DNA from: SAR86 cluster bacterium | GTDB lineage: Bacteria > Pseudomonadota > Gammaproteobacteria > Magnimaribacterales > AG-339-G14 | Length of the DNA stretch: 56,974 nucleotides | Reading direction: 5' to 3' | NCBI GenBank assembly: GCA_028140145.1 | Contig: JAOIOC010000006.1 | Location: 1-56,974 of the forward strand | Shown here: one piece after another, positions 43,396 through 51,570 of the stretch | How the letters are laid out: every line of letters begins with the position of its first letter | Numbering within the stretch: the stretch's first letter is position 1 | Position numbers and translations under genes: made by a program | The notes under the pieces: model-generated | Told to the model about the DNA's origin: nothing | The model's database searches: none | What the model saw: the letters and a program-made list of their open reading frames with translations, nothing else

Positions 43396-43482
43396 TTCAA
43401 ATAGGATCCCATAAGAAATTAAGAGCAGTGATAAATCATTAAAAGGAATAATGAGAAGGATCTGACTCTGAAAGAAATAATT

Positions 43483-43824
<342 letters not shown>

Positions 43825-43847
43825 TTATTTTCCCCAGAAATGTAAGT

Positions 43848-43872
43848 CTAAATATTACTATAAATATTTTAG
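43848..43872. promoter_or_regulatory. Imperfect inverted repeat upstream of the PII gene
   Basis: The sequence pairs CTAAA with TTTAG and, after one bulged base, AATA with TATT, around a central ACTATA. The minus strand of the centre reads TATAGT, a possible -10 hexamer 32 bases before the PII ATG. It could be an operator over the promoter or a hairpin in the leader. It does not resemble NtrC or sigma-54 sites. A run of nine T residues with only A/T pairing follows the waaA stop next to it. Confidence 0.3.
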
Positions 43873-43898
43873 AAAATGTTTCTATGTTAAAAAAAAAT

Positions 43899-45143
43899 TT
43901 AAATTAAATTAAATTCTTTGCAGACTTTTTTGCTAATAAACTTTGACGCACCTCTATTTTCATTCAGCCAAAGGTTAGTATCCTTTTTCAGAGAATCAGA
44001 AATAGCTTCAATATTCTCAACTGCGGAGGATATTTCATCTTTGTTGGAAACAAATTTTAATAATCCTAAATCACTTAATTTCTTAGATATTTCATCAAAA
44101 TTGTAGGTGCTTCTTCCTGAAATAATAGGCTTATTAAAGAAAGCTGGTTCCAGGAAGTTTTGTCCTCCATGATCCACTAAAGTTCCTCCAATGAAAACAC
44201 AATCTGCAATCTCATAAAAATCTAATAACCTTCCTAATACATCAACTATAGTGACATCGCTCTTGATATTAGGATTGGAAGAAATTTCAGTATATAAAAT
44301 GTTAGATAAATTTTTTTTATTTACTAATTCCTTAATCTCACCAACTCTTTCTGGATGTCGTGGCGCTAAGACTAAATGCTTATTTTCTTTATTTAAATCT
44401 ATAAAACTATCAATAAGGATTTCTTCCTCTCCTGGATGCGTACTACCACAAACAAATAGATATTTTTCTTTGTAAAAATTAACTTCATTTTCGGTAAAGT
44501 TTTTTAAAGCCATTAAGTTGATATCAAACTTAATTGATCCACTCACACTCATTGCATCCCTATCAATACCAGCCTCAAAAAATCTTTCAAAATCATTTTT
44601 TGATTGAACAAAAGCGTGATCAATTTTATTAAAACTACCTTTGAAGAAGGAGCTCAATCTTTGATATTTTTTTAAGGATTTATCAGATAGTCTCCCATTG
44701 ACTAAAACAACTGGTAGCTTTAATTCATTGGATACATTAATGAGATTCGGCCAGATTTCGGTTTCTACAAGAAGGAGTATCGAGGGATTATAAAAACTTA
44801 TGAATTTTTTACAGATAAATTTTAAATCGAAAGGAAAATAAACATGTTTTAAATTTTTACTGTGATTTTCTTTAGCTTTTCTTGCTCCAGTTAAGGTTGT
44901 TGTAGATAAAATAAAATTAGGACTTTCTAAGATCTCTTCTAGGTCTTGAATTAACTTTAAGGCAACATTCACCTCGCCAACTGATACAGCATGGATCCAA
45001 ATTGATTTATTTACATTTTTCTCTCCTTGAAAAAAACCAATCTTTTCAAAAGCTCGAAGTTTTTTTTCTCCGAAAGAACTTGCTTTGAGCATATGCCTCA
45101 ACAAAGCAAAAGGAATTATTAGAGAAATTAAAAAATTGTACAA
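43899..45143 (-). CDS. waaA: 3-deoxy-D-manno-octulosonic acid (Kdo) transferase
   Basis: WaaA adds Kdo to lipid IVA at the cytoplasmic face of the inner membrane. The 414-residue GT-B protein has an N-terminal membrane segment (residues 3-20), the catalytic IHAVSVGEV with glutamate near residue 56, VETEIWPNL near residue 125, CGSTHPGEEEIL near residue 234, LAPRHPERV, and GGTLVDHGGQNFLEPA near residue 318. It lies with an LpxL-type acyltransferase and a heptosyltransferase in one envelope region, which fits a normal lipid A and inner core. Confidence 0.95.
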   Translation of the reverse strand: MYNFLISLIIPFALLRHMLKASSFGEKKLRAFEKIGFFQGEKNVNKSIWIHAVSVGEVNVALKLIQDLEEILESPNFILSTTTLTGARKAKENHSKNLKHVYFPFDLKFICKKFISFYNPSILLLVETEIWPNLINVSNELKLPVVLVNGRLSDKSLKKYQRLSSFFKGSFNKIDHAFVQSKNDFERFFEAGIDRDAMSVSGSIKFDINLMALKNFTENEVNFYKEKYLFVCGSTHPGEEEILIDSFIDLNKENKHLVLAPRHPERVGEIKELVNKKNLSNILYTEISSNPNIKSDVTIVDVLGRLLDFYEIADCVFIGGTLVDHGGQNFLEPAFFNKPIISGRSTYNFDEISKKLSDLGLLKFVSNKDEISSAVENIEAISDSLKKDTNLWLNENRGASKFISKKVCKEFNLI

Positions 45144-45188
45144 AAAGAAAATAAAATGCTCCGAATCTTCAATTTATTCAAATGCTAC

Positions 45189-45194
45189 TATAAT
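45189..45194 (+). promoter_or_regulatory. Possible -10 element for the LpxL-like gene
   Basis: TATAAT stands 23 bases before the ATG at 45218 in the 74-base divergent region with waaA. The -35 region (TCTTCA at a 17-base spacer) is weak. An overlapping short frame from the ATG at 45193 stops after 16 codons and is not considered a gene. Confidence 0.4.
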
Positions 45195-45217
45195 GGGAAA
45201 AATTTTAAATGTCTTAA

Positions 45218-46069
45218 ATGCTGCATCTATTGAACCTTTTTGAATTTATTTTTTCAAAACCTATTGCCTATTTTTTAAAAACTTTTGGAAAAATAAGAAG
45301 AAAGATAGCCGAAAAGAATTTAGAAGTTTGTTTTCCAGAATTAAATGAATTAAATAGATCCAAAATTCTAAATAAACATTATCTTCACCTTGGTGCTTCA
45401 ATTTTTAAAGGTTTTAAAGCTTGGATTCTTAGCAATCAAAATTTTGAAAAGCTTCTTATAAATCTTGATGAATTTGATTTAGATGAGCTCAGAAAATCGT
45501 TGCAAGGTAATCTTGTTTTAATTCCTCACACAACGGACCTAGAAATCACAGGTCGAGTAGCAGCAATGATGTTTGACGTAAATGCAATGGCAAAAAAACA
45601 AAAAGGTAAGTTAGTGAATAATTTTATTTTTAGTTCAAGAGATAAGTATTTCAAACAAATTCTATTTCCAAACGAAGTTTTAAAATCTATGAGGCTTTTG
45701 CAAAAAGGAGAAAATTTACTTTATTTGCCAGATCAGGACTATGGATATGATCACTCAATATTTGTACCGTATTTCAATATACCTTCATTAACCGTTAAAT
45801 TTCCTTCAATCGCTAAAAAAAGGGCTGAGTGCAAAGTTTATTTCCTTTATTTGGAAGATATAAAGAATAGATACAAAATAAATTTAAAAGAATTAGAAAT
45901 GAGGGGTAAAAATCTTTATGAAGACTTAAGCTTGCTTAATAAAGAGATTGAAATATCAATAAAAGAACAACCAGAGAGATATCTTTGGATTCATAGAAGA
46001 TTCAAACATCGACCTAAAAATACTCAAGATATTTATGATGAGAGCCTTTTACGAAAAAGGCTAGATTGA
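45218..46069 (+). CDS. Lipid A biosynthesis acyltransferase, LpxL/HtrB family
   Basis: This 283-residue inner-membrane acyltransferase would add a secondary acyl chain to Kdo2-lipid IVA. The N-terminal hydrophobic stretch (residues 4-22) and the RRKIAEKNLEVCFPELN segment are typical of the family. The catalytic H-X4-E motif is HTTDLE near residue 105, and LLYLPDQDYGYD and YLWIHRRFKHRP follow (LpxL has LPDQDYGP.. and W.HRRFK). It is about 20 residues shorter than E. coli LpxL. Whether it uses lauroyl or another chain is unknown. It diverges from waaA. Confidence 0.9.
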   Translation: MLHLLNLFEFIFSKPIAYFLKTFGKIRRKIAEKNLEVCFPELNELNRSKILNKHYLHLGASIFKGFKAWILSNQNFEKLLINLDEFDLDELRKSLQGNLVLIPHTTDLEITGRVAAMMFDVNAMAKKQKGKLVNNFIFSSRDKYFKQILFPNEVLKSMRLLQKGENLLYLPDQDYGYDHSIFVPYFNIPSLTVKFPSIAKKRAECKVYFLYLEDIKNRYKINLKELEMRGKNLYEDLSLLNKEIEISIKEQPERYLWIHRRFKHRPKNTQDIYDESLLRKRLD

Positions 46070-46124
46070 AAAAAAGTATTATTTATTAGTCTTGTATTTC
46101 CAATTTTGCAGAGATTGCCAAAAC

Positions 46125-46150
46125 AAAGTTACCCTCAAGGTGGGAACTTT
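46125..46150. terminator. Hairpin between convergent genes, possible terminator
   Basis: AAAGTT (46125-46130) pairs with AACTTT (46145-46150) and, after a bulged A, CCC pairs with GGG around a 7-base loop. That is a 9-bp stem in the 113-base space between the convergent LpxL-like and alpha/beta hydrolase genes. The U-tract on the minus-strand side is poor (GUUUUGG), so it may act weakly or mark an mRNA 3' end. I see no gene in the rest of this space. Confidence 0.4.
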
Positions 46151-46182
46151 CATTAATTGATTTCAAAGATTCTGCATCAAAA

Positions 46183-47055
46183 TCACAAGATAAATGATTC
46201 TATATCGGAACTGAGTTGATCACCTTTTTCCATTGGCAGGAAATGAGAAGCATCGTATGGTTTAAGCCTAAAATTATGGTTTTTTTGGAGACCTTTTCTT
46301 GCACCATTTCCCATGGTTGAAGCAATTAATGCATAGGGTACGAATACTTTACACTTCACTTTTTTTATGTAGCGCCATGTATCCAGTGATGCGGTGTTGA
46401 AGACCTGTGCTTCCCAATGAGGATGGCAACTTAAATATGATTTATCCTCTTCGACAATCATTCCTCCATTTAAATAATCTTGCAAAATATCGTCATTCCA
46501 AGATTTATAGGCACCTCTGCCCTTAAAATGATTGAATGCTTCTTGCTTTGATGCAAATTCAAACCTTCTATTTTTAGCAGCCAAGACCATATGAGAAGTT
46601 TTATTCAATCTAAAAAATTTTTTTAATCTTCCATAAGCAGAAAATTTGGGACCCGGTAAAACAGGATCTATCAAAAATAATCTAGAAATTTCTGAGAACT
46701 CTGTTGAAAGCTTTAACGCAATAATTGCTCCCATTGAATGACCAGAAAAATATAATTTATTTGAGGAAAATTTTTGAACGAAGTCTTTTGCGTCATCAAC
46801 AAATGAATTCCATGTGGTTAGCTTACTGGGATTTGCGTTTGCTAAAGATAATCCATGACCTCTTTGATCTAAAGAAATTATTTTGTAATTGTAGCCCAAT
46901 TTTTTTGATAGATTGCTTAGAAATTCATTGTAAGTCTCGGCATTAAAACCAGTGGCATGAAAGAAAAAGATTATGTTTTCTGCTGCTTGGTTCCCATGAG
47001 TCAGATAAGAAAAATCTTCTCCTTTTGAATTCGTGTAGACTTCTCTAGTAAACAT
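46183..47055 (-). CDS. Alpha/beta hydrolase
   Basis: This 290-residue serine hydrolase has the nucleophile elbow FSGHSMGAI with Ser107, an oxyanion segment FFHATGFNAETY near residue 32, LDQRGHGLS near residue 62, an acid candidate in FLIDPVLPG, and the catalytic histidine in YDASHFLPMEKG near the C-terminus. There is no signal peptide, so it acts in the cytoplasm. The cap region between residues 130 and 220 is large. Substrate is unknown; epoxide hydrolases, esterases and haloalkane dehalogenases share this fold. It starts only 7 bases from the divergent methyltransferase gene. Confidence 0.85.
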   Translation of the reverse strand: MFTREVYTNSKGEDFSYLTHGNQAAENIIFFFHATGFNAETYNEFLSNLSKKLGYNYKIISLDQRGHGLSLANANPSKLTTWNSFVDDAKDFVQKFSSNKLYFSGHSMGAIIALKLSTEFSEISRLFLIDPVLPGPKFSAYGRLKKFFRLNKTSHMVLAAKNRRFEFASKQEAFNHFKGRGAYKSWNDDILQDYLNGGMIVEEDKSYLSCHPHWEAQVFNTASLDTWRYIKKVKCKVFVPYALIASTMGNGARKGLQKNHNFRLKPYDASHFLPMEKGDQLSSDIESFIL

Positions 47056-47062
47056 TTTTAAA

Positions 47063-47686
47063 GTGAATTGGATTAAAAATTTTAGTAATCATATAGGTTT
47101 CCTTGATTTTTCTGAAGCAGAAAGACTTTTTGAATTAGCTTCAGAAGCATCAAGAAAAGGCCCTTGCCTTGAAATCGGAACATATTGCGGGAAGTCTTCG
47201 TTGGTCATTGCCGAAGCCTGTGCAGCTAATGATAGTTATTTAATAACAGTCGATCATCATATAGGCTCCGAAGAGCATCAGCCTGGCGAAGAATATTTTG
47301 ATAAAAATTTTTATGACGAAAGAATTAATAAATTTAATACCTATCCTGTTTTTAGGTCTTATATAGAGAATTTTCCTTACAAAGAATCTATATTGCCTGC
47401 AGTGGGTGATTCAAAAGAAGTAAGTACACTCTGGCCAAAGAATTATGAGATCAGTCTCCTCTTTATTGATGGCAGTCACAGCAAAAAATCAGCCTTTGCA
47501 GATTTTAAAGCTTGGAGTGATTTCATTTGCAAAGATGGTTATTTGCTCATCCATGATGTTTTTCCTAATCCAAATGATGGAGGTAGGCCGCCCTATGAAT
47601 TATTTGAATATGTTAAAGAAACAAAGGAATTCAAATTTATGGAACTATACAAAACTTTGGGAATATTAAAAAAATTTAACCTATAA
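47063..47686 (+). CDS. Class I SAM-dependent methyltransferase (Methyltransf_24 type)
   Basis: This 207-residue protein starts at a GTG (47063). SAM motif I reads CLEIGTYCGKSSLVIAEA (residues about 35-52), followed by the acidic VDHH, LLFIDGSHSKKSAFADF near residue 133 and LLIHDVFPNPNDGG near residue 162. The D-G-S-H and H-D-x pattern suggests a metal-assisted O-methyltransferase of the kind found in sugar or secondary-metabolite clusters. It converges with the alpha/alpha-barrel gene (6-base overlap) and may act with that gene, the next methyltransferase and the GT4. The acceptor is unknown. Confidence 0.82.
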   Translation: MNWIKNFSNHIGFLDFSEAERLFELASEASRKGPCLEIGTYCGKSSLVIAEACAANDSYLITVDHHIGSEEHQPGEEYFDKNFYDERINKFNTYPVFRSYIENFPYKESILPAVGDSKEVSTLWPKNYEISLLFIDGSHSKKSAFADFKAWSDFICKDGYLLIHDVFPNPNDGGRPPYELFEYVKETKEFKFMELYKTLGILKKFNL

Positions 47687-48676
47687 CTTCTTAAAAAAAT
47701 CACTTGCCGGAGTAAATCTATTCAATGCATTCGCAGCGAGAATATATGCTGCTGCAGTCCAAGTAGGTTTTTCAATTGGCCAATATTTCTCATCGTCAAA
47801 AACATAACCCATCCAGAAAATGTTGTCTTTAGGATCTTTTAATTCGCTTACTTTTTCAAATAGATCTTTGGCTTTTTTTATCTCATCTATTTTATTTAGC
47901 GTTATTATTAATTCTGATGTTTCAGCTACAGTAATCCAAGGTCTATCGCTCACACATCTACAGCCAAACTCTTCATTAATAAAGATGTCCCATTTAGAAT
48001 TAATTTTTTTAATGGCCTCAGATTTATCATAAATTCCTGCCAAAATTGGATAATACCAATCCATACTATATCTTTCTTTTGAATCCCAATTTCTATCAAA
48101 TCTAGGAGTGTTATTTAAAAAAACTTTTTTTAAGGCTATCAGTGAAGTTTCTATTTGATTAGAATTTTGACCTAATAAATCAAAAATTTTTTTATAAGCT
48201 TTCAAACTCATATAAATCGATGAGTTACCAGTTTTTAAAGCATCGTCTAACCATTTTCCATTTTCCATGGCCCAAGAGAATTCCCCAAAATAAGTTTGAG
48301 CTGAAAGAGTAAATTCAAGAGACTTTTCGAGAGTAGGAAACAAGTTTTCTAAGAATTTCAAATCTCCATAGCTCTCGTAATTATGTAGTGCTCCAATTGC
48401 AATATACGAAGAGAAGTTCGATTCTTTTCTTGAGGAAATATTTTTGTTTGCTTGATACTCTGAATACCATGATCCATCATCCTCTTGATGATCAATAAGC
48501 CATTGGAAACCAAGCGAAGATCTTTCTTTCTCTCCGAAAACATCCAAAGCCATGCAGCATTCAATATGATCCCAAGGATCAAGGATTTTCTCTTTCTCTG
48601 AAGGAATTCCTCCCAATTCATCTTGACTCTCCGCAATGTATTGCGAAAGATGACTTAACTCAGATAAAGATTTCAA
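47681..48676 (-). CDS. Alpha/alpha-barrel protein resembling prenyltransferase/squalene-cyclase repeats
   Basis: I do not recognise a named gene. The 331-residue protein is built of helix pairs with a QW-like repeat (QEDDGSWYSEY near residue 64) and a late WTAAAYILAANALN segment, as in proteins labelled prenyltransferase-like. WDHIECCMALDVFG near residue 35, MDWYYPILAG and CVSDRPWITVAETSEL also suggest a six-hairpin glycosidase-like barrel. Neither the DXDD of squalene cyclases nor a zinc site of protein prenyltransferases is visible, so the catalytic role is open. It is in line with methyltransferase and GT4 genes on the same strand. Confidence 0.75.
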   Translation of the reverse strand: MKSLSELSHLSQYIAESQDELGGIPSEKEKILDPWDHIECCMALDVFGEKERSSLGFQWLIDHQEDDGSWYSEYQANKNISSRKESNFSSYIAIGALHNYESYGDLKFLENLFPTLEKSLEFTLSAQTYFGEFSWAMENGKWLDDALKTGNSSIYMSLKAYKKIFDLLGQNSNQIETSLIALKKVFLNNTPRFDRNWDSKERYSMDWYYPILAGIYDKSEAIKKINSKWDIFINEEFGCRCVSDRPWITVAETSELIITLNKIDEIKKAKDLFEKVSELKDPKDNIFWMGYVFDDEKYWPIEKPTWTAAAYILAANALNRFTPASDFFKKL

Positions 48677-48685
48677 AACTAGATT

Positions 48686-49390
48686 CTATTTTTTTTCAAA
48701 GTAAATAACTGTGCTTTTACCAATCAGTGGTTGCAATATTTTTTCTAGAAGTCTTGTTATAAAAGGTTTTTTCATCATATCCCATACTAGAAAGTCATGA
48801 TATTTGTTCACTAAGTATGAATTATTTTGGCTCTTCCAAAATAAACATTTTAACCACCAATACGGACTATGAAGTGCGTGTTCACGATGTTTCTCTATGA
48901 ATTTACAATTCCTTTTTTCAATCATTTTTCTAAGTTGTTTATATTTAAAAATCCTTACATGTCCACCTGGTGTTAATTGGTAATCTCTACTCAAGGACCA
49001 GCAAACCCATTCTGGAAAGAAAGAAGGAACACTCACAGCAATTTTACCTCTTCGCTTGGTAACTCTAATAATTTCATCAATTGCACAATCAACTTCTGGA
49101 ATATGCTCTAGCACCTCCGAGCAAATCAAGTAATCAAAAGTCTCGTCGGCAAAAGGGAGTTTTGTAGCATCCGTACATCCGAAACTGCAACTTTTTCTAT
49201 CAGATTTTTCATCAAATTGTGGAAAATTCTTAATAGCTTTCTGAACATCCTTCGGATTTAGGTCAAAACCATAAACATCTAAATTTGCATGCATGTATGC
49301 ACCAAAACAATGCCGACCTTCTCCACAACCTAGATCAAGAACTTTTGCATTATCCAAAAGATTAAGTTTTTGAATATTTATTGTTTGCAT
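48686..49390 (-). CDS. Class I SAM-dependent methyltransferase (Methyltransf_11 type)
   Basis: This 234-residue methyltransferase has motif I VLDLGCGEGRHCFGAYM (residues about 17-33), the acidic post-I residue in VYGFDLNP, motif II in FDYLICSEVLEHIPEVD, and motif III in GKIAVSVPSFFPEW. The C-terminal half is rich in tryptophan, lysine and arginine, which suggests contact with a membrane or lipid substrate. It starts 29 bases inside the GT4 gene, so the two are coupled. Substrate is unknown but probably a glycolipid or saccharide made by the neighbouring transferase. Confidence 0.85.
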   Translation of the reverse strand: MQTINIQKLNLLDNAKVLDLGCGEGRHCFGAYMHANLDVYGFDLNPKDVQKAIKNFPQFDEKSDRKSCSFGCTDATKLPFADETFDYLICSEVLEHIPEVDCAIDEIIRVTKRRGKIAVSVPSFFPEWVCWSLSRDYQLTPGGHVRIFKYKQLRKMIEKRNCKFIEKHREHALHSPYWWLKCLFWKSQNNSYLVNKYHDFLVWDMMKKPFITRLLEKILQPLIGKSTVIYFEKK

Positions 49391-50621
49391 GATTCTCTAT
49401 CATTTGTTGATAAATATTTTCTAGCTTTAAAGCAGCATTGTGCCATGTAAATTTCTCTTTAACTCTAGAGATCCCTTTGACTACAATGTTTTTTCTTAAA
49501 TCTTCTGAAGAAAATAATTCATTTACAGCATCAACAATAGCATTTTCATTTCCAGGAATAATAACCTTTCCCGCCTCTCCAATGATTTCCTTTAAAGATC
49601 CGCCATCGGATACCACTGCGGGAACTCCGCAAGCCATTGCTTCTGCTGCAGCAAAACCAAAACCTTCATACAAGGAAGGGATAACTACTACATGAGATGA
49701 GCAATATTGTTCTCTTAATTCTGAATGAGATAGACCTGATACAAAATTTATATCATCTTTGAGATCTAAACTGCTTATCAGTCTCTCTGTATGTCCTTTC
49801 TCTCTCATTTTTCCTAAGACAATTAATTTAGCTTTTGGATAATTTTTTTTTATTTCTGGAAAAGCTTTGATCATGAAATCTAAACCTTTCATCGGTACGT
49901 CAGAACTTGCTATGGATAATATTTTGTACTCCTCATAAGGCTTTTCAGAGGGATAGAAAAAACCTAAATCTATACCGTTGTGAACAACTTCTATGCTTTC
50001 TTCTTTCAATGAAAAATCCTTCACAACATCTTTTCCAGATGATTCAGAGGGCACAACAATTTTTTTTAATTTTTTTGCAACCTTTATTTGAGTTGGAATA
50101 AATGAGTGCCATCTTTTTATGAGGAGTTTTAAGAAAAAATCATTTGTACTTTTTAGCTGAAATTCTAAATCTTTCGTAATTGGGTGATGGATGGTTGTTA
50201 CTAAAGGAAGCTTCTGCTGAAGAGAAATTAGTTCTTTACATAAAGTTTGATTGTCATGAATCAAATCAAATTGGTCAGCATTTTCTTCAATAAATTTCTC
50301 TAATCTTGGGCCAAAAGTATGAGGTTCAGGAAAACCGCCAGTGTTTGCGCTTATCCATTCTTTAAAGTTATTTAAAGATAATAATTTTGAAAATTTAACG
50401 TCAAGAAATTTGTTTTTTTTTGAAAATAAGTCAAGACTGGGTATTTTAACTAGTTCGATATCTTTTCTTATTTCAGGATAGGGAGGGCCGGAAATTACAG
50501 TAACATCATGGCCAAGATCTGATAGAGCTCTACTTAGATAGTTTATGTAAATACCTTGACCTCCTGATGAAGGATTACCTCTATAAGTGATGAGACCTAT
50601 TCTAAGTTTATTATCAATCAA
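49362..50621 (-). CDS. Glycosyltransferase family 4
   Basis: This 419-residue GT-B enzyme transfers a sugar from a nucleotide donor with retention. The N-terminal acceptor domain starts RIGLITYRGNPSSGGQGIYINYLSRAL, spread over residues 6-32. In the donor domain VHNGIDLGFFYPSE lies near residue 220, and the E-X7-E motif is EGFGFAAAEAMACG near residue 318, followed by AVVSDGGSLKEIIGEAG. The acceptor is unknown; context (waaC upstream, methyltransferase downstream) points to lipopolysaccharide core or another glycolipid. Its start overlaps the waaC stop by 8 bases (ATGATTGA). Confidence 0.9.
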   Translation of the reverse strand: MIDNKLRIGLITYRGNPSSGGQGIYINYLSRALSDLGHDVTVISGPPYPEIRKDIELVKIPSLDLFSKKNKFLDVKFSKLLSLNNFKEWISANTGGFPEPHTFGPRLEKFIEENADQFDLIHDNQTLCKELISLQQKLPLVTTIHHPITKDLEFQLKSTNDFFLKLLIKRWHSFIPTQIKVAKKLKKIVVPSESSGKDVVKDFSLKEESIEVVHNGIDLGFFYPSEKPYEEYKILSIASSDVPMKGLDFMIKAFPEIKKNYPKAKLIVLGKMREKGHTERLISSLDLKDDINFVSGLSHSELREQYCSSHVVVIPSLYEGFGFAAAEAMACGVPAVVSDGGSLKEIIGEAGKVIIPGNENAIVDAVNELFSSEDLRKNIVVKGISRVKEKFTWHNAALKLENIYQQMIENHANNKYSKT

Positions 50622-51570
50622 AATTTTCCTCTTTAAGAAATGAAATTATTTCTTCTGGATCTATTTTATCCATTGATTTTTGTCTTATAACTTTTTGATG
50701 GTTAAAGATAGGTCCGGCCTTTATTGGGTCTGTTTTAGCAAGAAGAAATATCCCGGACATACCAAAACTTGAGCATATGTGAGTAAAACCAGTATCGACA
50801 CCTATAAAAAAAGAACATTTTGCTAATTCATTTTTTATTTTCTCTAAGTCTTCAGTCTCTAATTTATAAGCTTTTTTATTTAATCCATTAATTTCATTAA
50901 AAAAAATTCTTTGTTCATTGTCATTTACCGGAATGCAGATATCAACCATATAGTTTTTAAGGTAACGTGCAATTTTTTTCCAACTTTCAGTGGAGTATTC
51001 TTTACTTTTTTTGCTTGAACCATGGATGAAAACAACCTTATTTTCTCTTTTAAGATTGTTGATCTCATATCCAAAATTAATGTCTTTCTCCTGAGGGAAA
51101 TTTAAACAGGATGCAACTAAATTTTTCATGCGCGTCACTGCATGCAAATTTTTTGAAACTCCAATTTTTTTATCGTATAAAAAAACAAGCAATGATTCTC
51201 TGGCTGATTTGAAGTCATATCCATTAAATTGTTTTGAGCCAGTGATTTTTCTTATTCTTGCACCAAGTATTTGAGTTCTAATCAATCCTTGTAAATCAAT
51301 AATTTGATCATAGTATCTATTTTTAAATATTGAATTAAGTTCTTTATCAAAATCTTTAATTCTTAAGAAAATTGACTTGTTCATTTTCTCTCTGTGAGAA
51401 ATAGTAAGAAAATTATCAATATTTTTATTAAGTCTCGCTGTTCTGAGAAAAACATTATCAACTAGATAATCAATTTTGCAGTTAGGAAATTTTTTTTTAA
51501 TATCTTCAATAGCGGGAAAGGAATGAATTATATCTCCCAGAGAAGAAGTTTTTATTATCAAGATTCTCAA
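50614..51570 (-). CDS. waaC: Heptosyltransferase (GT9), WaaC-like
   Basis: This 318-residue protein belongs to the ADP-heptose:LPS transferases. It begins MRILIIKTSSLGDIIHSFPAI, with IIDLQGLIRTQILGARI near residue 90, VVFIHGSSKKSKEYSTESW near residue 185 and the donor-site FIGVDTGFTHICSSFGM near residue 255. The N-terminal TSSLGDIIH and the D-Q-G stretch favour heptosyltransferase I, but WaaF or a related GT9 cannot be excluded. It overlaps ilvE by 4 bases and GT4 by 8. Confidence 0.85.
   Translation of the reverse strand: MRILIIKTSSLGDIIHSFPAIEDIKKKFPNCKIDYLVDNVFLRTARLNKNIDNFLTISHREKMNKSIFLRIKDFDKELNSIFKNRYYDQIIDLQGLIRTQILGARIRKITGSKQFNGYDFKSARESLLVFLYDKKIGVSKNLHAVTRMKNLVASCLNFPQEKDINFGYEINNLKRENKVVFIHGSSKKSKEYSTESWKKIARYLKNYMVDICIPVNDNEQRIFFNEINGLNKKAYKLETEDLEKIKNELAKCSFFIGVDTGFTHICSSFGMSGIFLLAKTDPIKAGPIFNHQKVIRQKSMDKIDPEEIISFLKEENFD

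Noticed and set aside
43396-43482. Terminator between the convergent acyl-CoA synthetase and PII genes
   Set aside because: I looked for a stem of six or more pairs followed by T residues on either strand and found only 4-pair stems and a GGATCC palindrome.
46081-46195. A 33-codon open stretch on the minus strand just after the alpha/beta hydrolase stop, in the +1 frame, that reads like protein (DFDAESLKSINESSHLEGN)
   Set aside because: It has no ATG or GTG in frame, only a TTG that would give 26 residues. A frameshift of the hydrolase would be needed to join it, but the hydrolase already has a complete length and C-terminal histidine. It also contains the hairpin at 46125-46150, which better explains the sequence.
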